Shown here one piece after another: positions 45,594 through 54,871 of a stretch of 64,000 bases of DNA. Position 1 is the stretch's first letter. Each line of letters starts with the position of its first letter. Origin of the DNA: Ganoderma boninense. Taxonomy: Eukaryota; Basidiomycota; Agaricomycetes; Polyporales; Polyporaceae. The stretch is from the NCBI GenBank assembly GCA_002900995.3, contig CM035309.1, forward strand, positions 1,928,389-1,992,388, written 5' to 3'. The notes beneath the pieces are model-generated. The model saw only the letters and a list, made by a program, of their open reading frames with translations, ran no database searches and was not told the origin of the DNA. A program made the translations under genes and the position numbers.

Positions 45594-47658
45594 CTTTTTT
45601 TTGAACATCGAAAAGACTGTGTCGTCGTCGACGACGCCGAGAGCCAACACGCTGTCGCGGGTTACCAGGCAACGGACGCGCAACTTCATAGCTCCTTTCC
45701 CCTTCGCGGAACTCGAAGATCACGACCTTCGGGACCTCATCGTCCCCACCCCCGACGGCAGTGAGTTCTCGTTCTCGGAGCTTGACTCTGTCGCTTCCAT
45801 CGTCTCGCTCCCCTTGACGGACGCACCCTCGTCCGAGCCCGACCCCGAACTCGAACCCGTACACGTCACACCTGAACCCGTCACCTGTCGTGATATCTCC
45901 ATCACATCCTCCACAACCACTTCGTCATCCCGCTCGTCTTCTCCCGCACCCGTCACCTTCTTCGCTTCCCGTGCCAGAATGCCGACCGCGGACGCCATCG
46001 TCACTGCGAATCACAAGCTCTCCCCCACCTTTGGCGAAGGGAAGGTCACGCCCGCGAACGTCAATCACTGGAGTCACCTCTTCCGCCAGTACGCACGCGA
46101 CCGCAACGTACCCCCCGACGAATGGGCATTCAAAGCCTCCCTCGGCTTTAACAATCTCCTTCTCCGCGACTGGTACTTCCGCAACCAGGACCGCCTCGAT
46201 TCCCTCCCCTTCGAGGACTTCGAGGAAGAACTCCGTGCACGTTTCCTCCCGCCCAACTGGGCTGGTGAGATTCGCAACGACATAGTCGCGATGAAGATGA
46301 AGCCCAACCAATCCTTCGACGACTTCGTCCTCGACATGGAGCGTCTCAACGCCCAGCTCTCGGGTGCCACCCACCGATACTCCGACGAGGCTCTCCGCAT
46401 GTTCCTCCGCGCGAACGTCTTACCTGATCTCGCAGCCATGATCAGTCGCGACGAGGTCGAGAACATCGCAGACTACGTCGCGTGGAAGTCTGCGGTTACC
46501 GCGCTCGATCGCGAACGTTCGCGTCAGCTCAAGGTCTTCCGCGACCTGTTAGTCGCCAATGACAACCCGGCCGGACGTCGCGCTAAAGGGGGCCAATACA
46601 ACAACCCCCCCTCCTCTTCTTCCTCCAATAAGCTACCTCCGCTCACCTCGGACGAACGCTTCATCCTTGACCGCAACAATGGTTGCTTCAAGTGCCGTAA
46701 AATCAACGTCTACGACAAGATCAGGCACCACAGCTCCAACTGCCCTGACGGCGCACCCAACCCTACGTCGTATGTCAACCTCACTACCCAATACCCCAAC
46801 CTTGCCCCGGCCAAGGAGAACATCCGTCCTCGCGCCACCCGCAACACTACGGCTGCTGTCACTGACAACGCTGACACGCCTGCCTCCGAAGCCGCGGCCA
46901 TCCCCGTCGCCTCTGTCCACGCCTCCCCTCCTGCGTACACTTCAGGTGTTCTCTCCAAAGGCTCTGAATCTGAGTCTTCGTACGTCGCCCCATTCTTCGC
47001 TAATCAGACCTTCCTGCGCGCTCGCGCATCCCCTTATCCTGACTCCCCCGTTTACGACATGCTGATCGATGGCGGTGCGGGCCCAGTTCTGATTAGACGC
47101 GACATCGCCCTCGCGATGGGTGTACGGCTACGACGCCTACCAACGGAGCATAAACTGGGAGACGCATGGGGTGGTTCCGGCGGCATCAGAAGCGATGAAT
47201 GGGTTAAACTCTCTGTAACTTTACCAGATCTCTCTTGGACGTCTCGAGTCTGCCGCGCTCTCGTGGTCGACAACCTCTGCGCACCTGTAATCTTAGGCAA
47301 GCCCTGGCTAGAATCGAATTGTATCATTGAGGACCATCTCGCACACACGCTCATCGATCAACGTTCCGGTCTTGACCTCCTCCATCCTTCCCGTCCCCCT
47401 CCCTCCCCCTTCCCCTACCCCCCCCCCTCCGTCGCCGGGAAGCGCATCACGCTGCGATTGCCGCCGCCGCTGCGGAACGTTCCGCCCGGCTGCGCTGCAA
47501 TGGCTTCCTGCGCGAACTTCGTGAACGCACTGCGGACCGGCGTTTGGCTGCGGATGCAAGCGTGGTGGACGCCGCTGCTTTCGCCGTCAACGCTGTGCGT
47601 GCTCGAGTCGAGCAGATCGCTTCAGCGGAGACCCTCGCTCGCGAAAACGCTGCTATGA
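45505..47658 (+). CDS. retrotransposon Gag and protease
   Basis: The open frame covers 717 codons. The first part lies in and just after the LTR, so real translation may begin later, for example at the ATG at 45979 (MPTADAIVTANHKLSP). Capsid-like retrotransposon Gag follows (WAFKASLGFNNLLLRDWY, then FLPPNWAGEIRND), then a zinc knuckle with unusual spacing: CFKC, then ten residues, His, four residues, Cys (around residues 395-415), against the usual CX2CX4HX4C. An aspartic protease follows with MLIDGGAGPVLI as active site (Asp-Gly-Gly rather than DSG/DTG). After a run of ten C (47418-47427) this frame stops looking like the element and the pol frame (-1) takes over, so the residues from about 640 to the stop are probably not normally made. 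Confidence 0.88.
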   Translation: MYLEFSLTRYQYLFLFSRRPECWRHSAFFHFFLNIEKTVSSSTTPRANTLSRVTRQRTRNFIAPFPFAELEDHDLRDLIVPTPDGSEFSFSELDSVASIVSLPLTDAPSSEPDPELEPVHVTPEPVTCRDISITSSTTTSSSRSSSPAPVTFFASRARMPTADAIVTANHKLSPTFGEGKVTPANVNHWSHLFRQYARDRNVPPDEWAFKASLGFNNLLLRDWYFRNQDRLDSLPFEDFEEELRARFLPPNWAGEIRNDIVAMKMKPNQSFDDFVLDMERLNAQLSGATHRYSDEALRMFLRANVLPDLAAMISRDEVENIADYVAWKSAVTALDRERSRQLKVFRDLLVANDNPAGRRAKGGQYNNPPSSSSSNKLPPLTSDERFILDRNNGCFKCRKINVYDKIRHHSSNCPDGAPNPTSYVNLTTQYPNLAPAKENIRPRATRNTTAAVTDNADTPASEAAAIPVASVHASPPAYTSGVLSKGSESESSYVAPFFANQTFLRARASPYPDSPVYDMLIDGGAGPVLIRRDIALAMGVRLRRLPTEHKLGDAWGGSGGIRSDEWVKLSVTLPDLSWTSRVCRALVVDNLCAPVILGKPWLESNCIIEDHLAHTLIDQRSGLDLLHPSRPPPSPFPYPPPSVAGKRITLRLPPPLRNVPPGCAAMASCANFVNALRTGVWLRMQAWWTPLLSPSTLCVLESSRSLQRRPSLAKTLL

Positions 47659-50600
47659 AAGCCAAGTTCGCTGACTGCTTTCCCGCAGACATTCCCCACA
47701 TCAACCACCTTCCGACGGACGTCGTCCACCGGTTCATCCTGAAAGATGCCAACATGGTAATTAGCCGTCGCCAATACGACTGCCCCAAGAAGTACCGCGA
47801 AGTCTGGAAATCCCTCCTCGACGAACATCTTGCCGCCGGACGCCTGCGACCGTCCGACAGCCCGTTCGCCTCCCCCGCCTTCCTTGTACCCAAAACCGAC
47901 CCCAACGCCAAACCCCGATGGGTCAACGACTATCGCGTTCTCAACTCCAACACCGTCCCCGACATGCACCCTCTTCCACGCATCAGCGACATCCTCGCCG
48001 ACTGTGGCAAAGGCAAAATCTGGGGTAAACTCGACATGACTAACTCGTTCTTCCAGACGAGGGTCCACCCCGACGACATTAAATACACGGCGGTGACCAC
48101 CCCCTTCGGCCTCTTCGAGTGGACCGTTATGCCCCAAGGCTGCCGCAACGCTCCTTCAACGCACCAACGACGGATGAACAACGCCCTCCGCCCATACCTT
48201 GGCAAAATCTGTCACGTCTACCTGGACGACATCATCATCTGGTCGCAAACGCTCGAAGACCATCGCCGTAATGTCGAAACTATCCTCCTTGCTTTGCGCG
48301 CTGCAAACCTCTTCGTCTCAGATAAGAAGACTGACCTTTTTCTCCTTGAGGTCGACTTCCTTGGACACCACATCTCCGCGCGCGGCATCGAACCGGACGG
48401 TAAGAAAATTGACAAGATTGTCAACTGGCCGATTCCCCGCTCCGCAGCCCACGTCCGCTCCTTCCTCGGCCTGGTTCGCTACGTCGCGGCTTTCCTGCCG
48501 AACCTCGCCGAATATACTCGCGTACTCAACCCGCTCACCTCGAAGGACGCGGACACTTCTTGGCCTGGATGGACACTCGACCACCAGCTGGCTTTTGAAC
48601 GCATCAAAACCCTAGTCTGCAGCCGCGAATGCTTAACGGTTATCGATCACGACGACCTCGAGAACAACCACATCTTTGTCTCTTGTGACGCCAGCGATTT
48701 CCGCACGGGGGCCATGCTCTCCTTTGGGCCCACCCTCGAAACCGCACGCCCCGTCGCATTCGAATCTGCGCCTCTCACGGGCGCCGAACTCCACTACCCT
48801 GTTCATGAAAAGGAACTTCTCGCCATCCTCCGTGCCCTGGAAAAATGGCGCGTCGATCTGCTGGGTGTCCCTTTCACCGTCTACACCGACCACCGGACAC
48901 TCGAGAACTTCGACACCCAGAAACATCTCTCACGCCGCCAGTCCCGTTGGCAGGAGTTCCTCGGCCAGTACGACTACGTCATCAAGTACATCAAGGGTGA
49001 GAAGAACGTTGTGGCCGACGCTCTTTCTCGAATGGACGTTACCGTCATCGACCCCGCGACCTGCGCCGCCGTCGCCGCCCTACGTGATGTTACTCGTGCT
49101 GTCCGTGACCGCCCGGACCCCGCCCCTGTCGCGCCTTGTGCCGTTACGCCCGGGTCCCTGCGTGTCTCCACTGATCCTGCTTGGCTCGATGCGATACGCT
49201 CGGGTTACGCCAAGGACAAGTGGTGCGTTCGCCTACGGGCGAACATTGGCTCTCTTGGCATTGTCGAACGAGACGGCCTGCTTTTCGTCGGCGACCGTCT
49301 CGCCATTCCCCGTGTTGCCCACGTCCGCGAAGGCCTGTTCCGCTGCGCGCATGATGCCATGGGACACTTTGGCTTCGACAAATCGTACGCCTTCCTCCGT
49401 GATGCTTACTACTGGCCACACATGCGCAAGGAACTCGCGCTCATGTACATCCCCTCCTGCGAAGACTGTCAGCGCAACAAATCCACCACATCTAAGCCCC
49501 ACGGACCGCTGCACCCACTACCCGTCCCAGACGCACGCGGCGATGCCATCGCCATCGACTTCATTGGCAAGCTCCCCGACGACGACGGCTTCGACTGCAT
49601 CGCGACCGTCACGGACCGCCTCGGCGCCGACCTCCGCCTCATCCCCACGCGCACTGACGTCACAGGCGAAGAATTCGCGGTACAATTCTTCGACCACTGG
49701 TACTGCGAGAACGGCCTGCCCACTGAGATAGTCTCCGACCGCGACAAGCTCTTCGTGTCAGCGTTCTGGAAGGCGCTACACAAGCTGTCGGGCGTGAAAC
49801 TGAAGACGTCGACGGCCTTCCATCCACAAACGGATGGATCCTCTGAACGTACCAACAAAACGGTCATCCAATCCTTGCGATACCACGTCGCCCGTAACCA
49901 GCGGGGCTGGGTGAAAGCCCTGCCACGTGTACGCTTCGCCATCATGTCTGCGCCCAACTCCTCCACTGGTTTCTCACGTTTCCAGCTCCACCTCGGTCGC
50001 CAGCCCCGTGTCCTCCCCCCCCTCTTTAACGAGGACATCGCGGGGGCTACCACCCCATCTTCACTCTCAGACGCGGAACGTGCCGCCGACATCATCCGTC
50101 GAATCGATACCGACGTCATGGAAGCGCAAGACAACCTATCTGCCGCCAAATTGGCACAGATGTGCGCCGCTAACCGCGGCCGCACAGACGACCCCTCCTA
50201 CGATGTCGGCGACCTCGTCCTTCTCTCTACCTTCCATCGTCGCCGCGCTTACATGCAACGTGGTGACAACCGCGTTGCCAAGTTCATGGTGCGCTATGAC
50301 GGCCCCTACAAAATTCTCCGTTCGTTCCCCGAGTCCTCCGCCTACACCCTTGACTTACCTTCTTCCATGAAAATTTTCCCCACTTTCCATACCTCTCTTC
50401 TCAAACCTTACGTCCCGAATGACAACTCCCTTTTCCCTTCCCGCGAATTCCACCCACCCGCTCCTATCATCACAGAAGACGGTATCGAGGAGCAAGAAGT
50501 CGAATGCATCCTCGATCACCAACGCCGCGGACGCGGCTATCGCTTCCTCGTTCATTGGAAAGGCTTCCCCTCCTCCCACGATTCTTGGTTACCTGGCTCC

Positions 50601-50678
50601 GAATGTCGCGATCTTGCCGTCTTGGACGATTACTTGCTCGCTCACCCGGAACTTCTATCCACTTACCCCGCATCGTGA
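47544..50678 (+). CDS. retrotransposon Pol: reverse transcriptase, RNase H, integrase, chromodomain
   Basis: 1044 codons from the first ATG in this frame. The protein-like frame extends upstream to the poly-C run at 47418-47427, so this start is only the first Met. Domains in order: reverse transcriptase with KLDMTNSFFQ and the catalytic YLDD (about residue 226); RNase H with FVSCDASDFRTGA (about 380) and TDHRTLENF; integrase zinc-binding HHCC (HDAMGHFGF ... CEDCQ, about 605-640) and catalytic D,D,E (AIDFIG, SDRDKLF, SSERTNKT, about 672, 733 and 769); and a C-terminal chromodomain (VECILDHQ...YRFLVHWKGF...DSWLP, about 980-1030) that in chromoviruses steers insertion to marked chromatin. All catalytic motifs are intact and there are no internal stops, so it could be active. 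Confidence 0.94.
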   Translation: MAADASVVDAAAFAVNAVRARVEQIASAETLARENAAMKAKFADCFPADIPHINHLPTDVVHRFILKDANMVISRRQYDCPKKYREVWKSLLDEHLAAGRLRPSDSPFASPAFLVPKTDPNAKPRWVNDYRVLNSNTVPDMHPLPRISDILADCGKGKIWGKLDMTNSFFQTRVHPDDIKYTAVTTPFGLFEWTVMPQGCRNAPSTHQRRMNNALRPYLGKICHVYLDDIIIWSQTLEDHRRNVETILLALRAANLFVSDKKTDLFLLEVDFLGHHISARGIEPDGKKIDKIVNWPIPRSAAHVRSFLGLVRYVAAFLPNLAEYTRVLNPLTSKDADTSWPGWTLDHQLAFERIKTLVCSRECLTVIDHDDLENNHIFVSCDASDFRTGAMLSFGPTLETARPVAFESAPLTGAELHYPVHEKELLAILRALEKWRVDLLGVPFTVYTDHRTLENFDTQKHLSRRQSRWQEFLGQYDYVIKYIKGEKNVVADALSRMDVTVIDPATCAAVAALRDVTRAVRDRPDPAPVAPCAVTPGSLRVSTDPAWLDAIRSGYAKDKWCVRLRANIGSLGIVERDGLLFVGDRLAIPRVAHVREGLFRCAHDAMGHFGFDKSYAFLRDAYYWPHMRKELALMYIPSCEDCQRNKSTTSKPHGPLHPLPVPDARGDAIAIDFIGKLPDDDGFDCIATVTDRLGADLRLIPTRTDVTGEEFAVQFFDHWYCENGLPTEIVSDRDKLFVSAFWKALHKLSGVKLKTSTAFHPQTDGSSERTNKTVIQSLRYHVARNQRGWVKALPRVRFAIMSAPNSSTGFSRFQLHLGRQPRVLPPLFNEDIAGATTPSSLSDAERAADIIRRIDTDVMEAQDNLSAAKLAQMCAANRGRTDDPSYDVGDLVLLSTFHRRRAYMQRGDNRVAKFMVRYDGPYKILRSFPESSAYTLDLPSSMKIFPTFHTSLLKPYVPNDNSLFPSREFHPPAPIITEDGIEEQEVECILDHQRRGRGYRFLVHWKGFPSSHDSWLPGSECRDLAVLDDYLLAHPELLSTYPAS

Positions 50679-50705
50679 CTCTGAATTTTTCAGAGAGGGG
50701 AGGAG

Positions 50706-50921
50706 TGTAAGACTCACTCCCTTCACCTTACCTACTTCACTTAGATTACGTACATACTTATATACCCGCACGCCCTGATATCGTGTTTCCCCAGTTCTCT
50801 CTCACACGATATCAGGTACGAGACTCACCCACATGTATCTAGAGTTCTCTCTCACACGATATCAGTATCTTTTCCTGTTCTCTCGTAGGCCCGAGTGTTG
50901 GAGGCATTCCGCCTTCTTCCA
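50706..50921 (+). repeat. right LTR
   Basis: Matches the left LTR over all 216 bp as far as I can see, including the internal hairpin. It should provide the 3' end and polyadenylation of the element transcript. Confidence 0.95.
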
Positions 50922-52877
50922 CCCATCTTCACCTTTGGACGGCCGACGATGAACGCTATTGCGCATCGTAGCCCTCAATCTGAGCTTTCTGACATCGCGA
51001 GATACTTAGCTTTATGAAAGAAGCAGCGGGCTGAGATCCAAGTTACGGCATCTCGTACCGCTGCTCCTCTAGTGCGGGCGAGATCTCGGCTTGGCACGCC
51101 GAGTCATCTACGCAGTTCGAGGAACGATCTGGCGGACGTCCGTCATTCAGTGCATCCATGTCGGAGGCTGAGCTTGACGGTTGAGCGGTTGAGCGATCGC
51201 GATGCCTCACGGCAAGTTCGGGCAGGACGGCAGAGGTAGCCGGATGTGCTCATGCCATGGACGGATCATGGGAGCTGCTATAACCACTACTGAACAACTC
51301 AGCTTGTCGACATCGTAACGGACGAACGTGCCACAGTGCTGCGCGGCAATCGTCGTCGTCCTGTGCAACCCACCGCAGAATCGAGATGATGGCCGCACCA
51401 TTTTCTTCTCTTCTTGGGCGTACCAACACAAATGGCGACAGACTTCATGATCATCTGTTGACCCCTTGAGGTCCTTCCAGTCCCGACGTCATGATTCCAA
51501 CTTCCGGATGCCATTGCCAGCAGCCGCGGCGGACATATCTCAGTGCCGCTAAGTATGTAACTAGGTTCCTCTCCGCATGTTGCGCTGACCGCTGACCAAA
51601 AGGTTTCATCGTCGATATTTACTTTCTCAGCAAAGCTGACCCAGCCACGGTGCACAGCTTCTCACACGCCGTCGCCACCACGCTGCATACCCCGCCGCCC
51701 AGCACCGTGCCTGCATGCCAGATAAGTAGCTGATCATTTCCGCCACTTCGAATTCGTGACCACACTGCGCGAGGCGCCTAGAACCTCCTCGGGCTCCATC
51801 CGCATCTGCCTCCGCTCCTTCGAGGCCCCTTCAAAATATCGCTCCGACGTCAGTGCTAGTCACCGAGCTGCGGTCTGTCCCGTCCGCTATCTTTCACGAT
51901 TGGCAGGGTTGCTTGAGGCGGTTCCGACGTCTCGGACTCGGAGAACACGGCCGCAGGCGCATCCATGGACATGCTCCGCCGCGTCAGGTGTGGGGTCCAT
52001 CAACGAAGAAGCTTGGATGTTCCTGGTAGGCGTGGGACGCAACGAACCTTCTGACCTTCTGGTGCGAGCCACCGTGACAACCCCCGCTGAGAGGCGGGCA
52101 TAAAGATGGCACTCACAGCTGCTTCGTCAGGGATTGATTTTGAAGACGAAAGCATTGGTTGTGCCCCTGTCCGCCGACTTGGAGGGCCGGAGCATTCGAG
52201 GTACGGCTGAGGCCCATCGAAGAGCGGACCGGGGACTACGATGACAGCATTCAAAAACTACGCGACGGAGCGATCGGGGGAAGACCAACTGCAGCCGAGG
52301 GCTCGGGCGTCAATCCTGCGCATCGACGATCCACAGCGCCTGCCATATCGGGCATCACTGCCATCACGCTACTCAACGCCCGTCACAAGCGCTCACCTGC
52401 CAGCTTATGATCTTCCCAGCGAAGCCCACATCGATCTGACAAAATCCTCAAACTGCGGGAAGACAATGAGACAAATACATTACATACGTCATCGCGGCGT
52501 GTCTGTAGACTACGAGTACAAGTAGGTATACATCCCATCATATCCAAGCAACCCTTCCAACTCGGCGGCGGCGATCCGGACCCGAGCGCAGACGGCGGGC
52601 ACTAGCTTTTTTATCAGCACACATTGTATGTATGTATGTACGCAGGCATTACACTGAGCAGCAGCAACAAAGTACGCCACTCTCGAGTGTGGTGTTAGTA
52701 AATACCTGAGAGAGAAAGTTCGATTCGATAGGCAGGCAGGCATGCGAAGAGGAGAGGAGGAGCAGGGGCGACGCGGGGGCGAGGGGTGGGGGGCCGTGAT
52801 GGGATATAATAATATAATCATGTAGCGAAGGGAGCGAGTGAGATTGAAGACAGACTTGAAAACGAAACCAAAACGCC
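50922..52877. other. intergenic stretch with a small microsatellite
   Basis: No gene is supported. A (GTAT)n/(TATG)n run sits at about 52625-52642. Short ORFs (such as those at 51299-52103) lack recognisable content. The left edge carries the right-hand target-site duplication of the retrotransposon. Confidence 0.45.
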
Positions 52878-54871
52878 TCATGCCCTGCTGCTCTCGTTGC
52901 CGGAACGGCGGTTGTCGATGAACCCTTCTTGGTTCTCGTTCGAAAGCTCCTCGAGCGTCAACTGCTTCGTCTCCTTGATGAGCAGCGTCGAGAAGATGCC
53001 TGTAAGCATCCAGAAGGCGAAGATCTCCAGCCTATTCCAGTCGCGTCAGCACATCGTCTCCACGAAGTTCTGTACGAGCATTAACATGAACTCACAGATG
53101 GTTGACAAACTGGTTCTTGCCGCCAATGTTGACGAGCTTGCCGAACCCGACCTGCGCGACGATAGCGCCGAGCTTGCCGCTCGCGGCCGAGATACCGTGC
53201 GCCGTGGACCGATAGCGAGTGGGGAACGCCTCTCCAGGGACGATGAAAGTCGTCGTGTTCGGGCCGAAGTTCTGGAAGAAGTTCGTAAGGCAGTACAGGA
53301 ACACAAACGCCTTCCTGCCGCCGTCGGATGCGACGAGTCTGTGGTACCCGAAACCCATGCAGCTGAAGAGGATGGTGAGCATGATGAAGCCCATGAGCTG
53401 GATCGGCTTGCGGCCCCAGCTGTCGACGAAGAGGAAGGAAACCCAGTAGCCGGGGATAAGCCCGGCGACCGAGAGGATCATGTTGCCGACGGTGATGTTC
53501 TTCAGATTCTCGTAGATCTTCGCGCCACCAGTAAGGTCCGCGGACGGCGTACCGAAGCCAATGGCCGTGAGGATGGTCGACGAATTGAGACCGAGGCCGT
53601 AGAAGGCAATGTCGAGTGCGAACCACGAGTACGCCGTGCCGATCAGGAGCTTCAGGTTCTGCCACTTGGAGAAGTAGGCGAGGAAGTCACGGCGACTGGC
53701 CTTGGGCGCATGAGCGCGCTCGATGACAGCGTCGGGGTCGACGTAGTAGCTGCCGGTGGTCAGGAAGTTCTCGACATCCTGGGTCGCCTGCTTGACGTTG
53801 CGCTCGACATCCATGGTGAAACGGGGAGTCTCGGGGATGGTGAGACGGAAGTAGAGAGCGATCGTGGCGGGAACGCAGCCAAGACCGATGAGGATACGCC
53901 ACATCTGGTCGACCTTCGCGTTGACAGACGGATCCTCGTTGAGGATAGAGCCCTTATACGCCGAAACGATGATGAAACCGACCAAGGCCGCGGCTAGATT
54001 GCAGCAATAGTTAGATCCTGGATGGGGAAAAATGAGGAAGAGGGGACGCACTGAACTGGCCCCATCCCTGGTTCGCGAACACAGCCGTCATCATCCTACC
54101 ACGAATGTGTGTGGAGGCGAACTCGGAAGAAATAACGGCCGAAAGGGGGTAGTCACCACCGATGCCGACGCCCATAATGAACCGCCATACAATGAGGACA
54201 CCGATGATGTTGACAGCGTGAGCCTCGCCGGAAACCGCCTGACCGAACGTTGCGACGATGATGAGCATGAGCTCGACACCATCTTTACCGAAACTCAGTC
54301 AAGATCGCAAGGTATCAAAACGCTTTGCACTCACACATCCGCTTGCGACCGACAACATCCGCGAGCCAACCGAAGAGAAGCTGACCAACAAAAGTTCCAA
54401 CAGGGGTCGCAACCTTGACACCAAGATCCTGGTTCGCCGTCAGCGCCTGAGATCCAGGGTGATTACGGTTGACTGTAAACGCGGCATGCTTTAGAATCAA
54501 ATTTTCATAGATAAGATGTGTTCAGAAGGCGTACCAGGACCGTAAACATAGCCAAGCATGACCGAAGCGATGTTGATCGCGAAGATGTCGTACGCATCGG
54601 TGAAGAAACCAACACCGGCGACCATGCAGACCTTAATGTGGAACCATCTATGGTTAAGAGGATAAGGGGTGTGTATGCGGTGTGCGGATGTTGTGAAGAG
54701 ACGGAAGAATACTCACGAGAACTTGGCCTGGTCGATCTCGGAGAGGGCGGCACGACGCTTTTCGTCGAGGGCGTAGCCAGCGTCGCTGGAGGGCTTGATG
54801 GGGCCCTTTGCGAGCTTTGCTACGGGCTCCTCCGTGGAGCTGGTGGAAGTCTTGTCCGCGTATGTGGCCAT
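52878..54871 (-). CDS. PHO84: Pho84-type H+/phosphate symporter, paralogue B
   Basis: Six exons, complement(52878..53031, 53096..53993, 54052..54282, 54335..54472, 54535..54647, 54717..54871), sum to 1689 nt (562 aa), the normal length for fungal Pho84. High-affinity inorganic phosphate uptake across the plasma membrane, with 12 predicted passes. Motifs include FFTDAYDIF in helix 1 (both acidic residues present), GWLADVVGRKRM in the A-loop, [40 protein letters not shown] and [14 protein letters not shown]. The N-terminal tail is Ser/Thr/Lys-rich and the C-terminal tail, LTLEELSNENQEGF, is a typical regulatory end. A large part of the protein lies in one 898-nt exon; three introns present in paralogue A are missing. 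This looks like the functional main copy. No CACGTG Pho4 site was noticed upstream. Confidence 0.94.

Larger units (their letters stand above)
45378..50921 (+). mobile_element. complete Ty3/Gypsy chromovirus LTR retrotransposon
   Basis: Two 216-bp terminal repeats (45378-45593 and 50706-50921), starting TGTAAGACTC and ending CTTCTTCCA, flank a 5.1 kb interior. By eye they are identical over the full length. The 5 bp before the left LTR and after the right LTR are both CCCAT (45373-45377, 50922-50926), a perfect target-site duplication. A polypurine tract (AGAGAGGGGAGGAG, about 50692-50705) abuts the right LTR. The order gag, protease, reverse transcriptase, RNase H, integrase, chromodomain defines a Ty3/Gypsy chromovirus. 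No primer-binding site matching a tRNA end was obvious after the left LTR, so self-priming as in the Tf1/sushi group is possible. Identical LTRs and the intact duplication mean a very recent insertion. Confidence 0.95.

Noticed and set aside
47327..47524. Separate Pro-rich ORF overlapping Gag and Pol
   Set aside because: It is a third-frame shadow of the C-rich linker; the other two frames carry the recognisable retroelement proteins.
47620..47660. GCGAAAACGC as a -1 slippery site at the end of the Gag frame
   Set aside because: It does not match a good X XXY YYZ heptamer, and the protein-like frame already changes upstream at the C10 run.
48676..49731. 351-codon ORF in another frame within pol
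   Set aside because: Ser/Pro/Thr-rich out-of-frame reading of GC-rich pol sequence; the intact RT/RNase H/integrase frame explains the region.
52620..52645. Tetranucleotide repeat as a regulatory element
   Set aside because: A short GTAT microsatellite with no gene-related position; ordinary slippage product.
52897..53997. 366-codon plus-strand ORF opposite transporter B
   Set aside because: It mirrors the 898-nt exon of transporter B on the other strand. Asp/Glu/Arg/Val-rich translation is typical of the antisense of a membrane protein gene.
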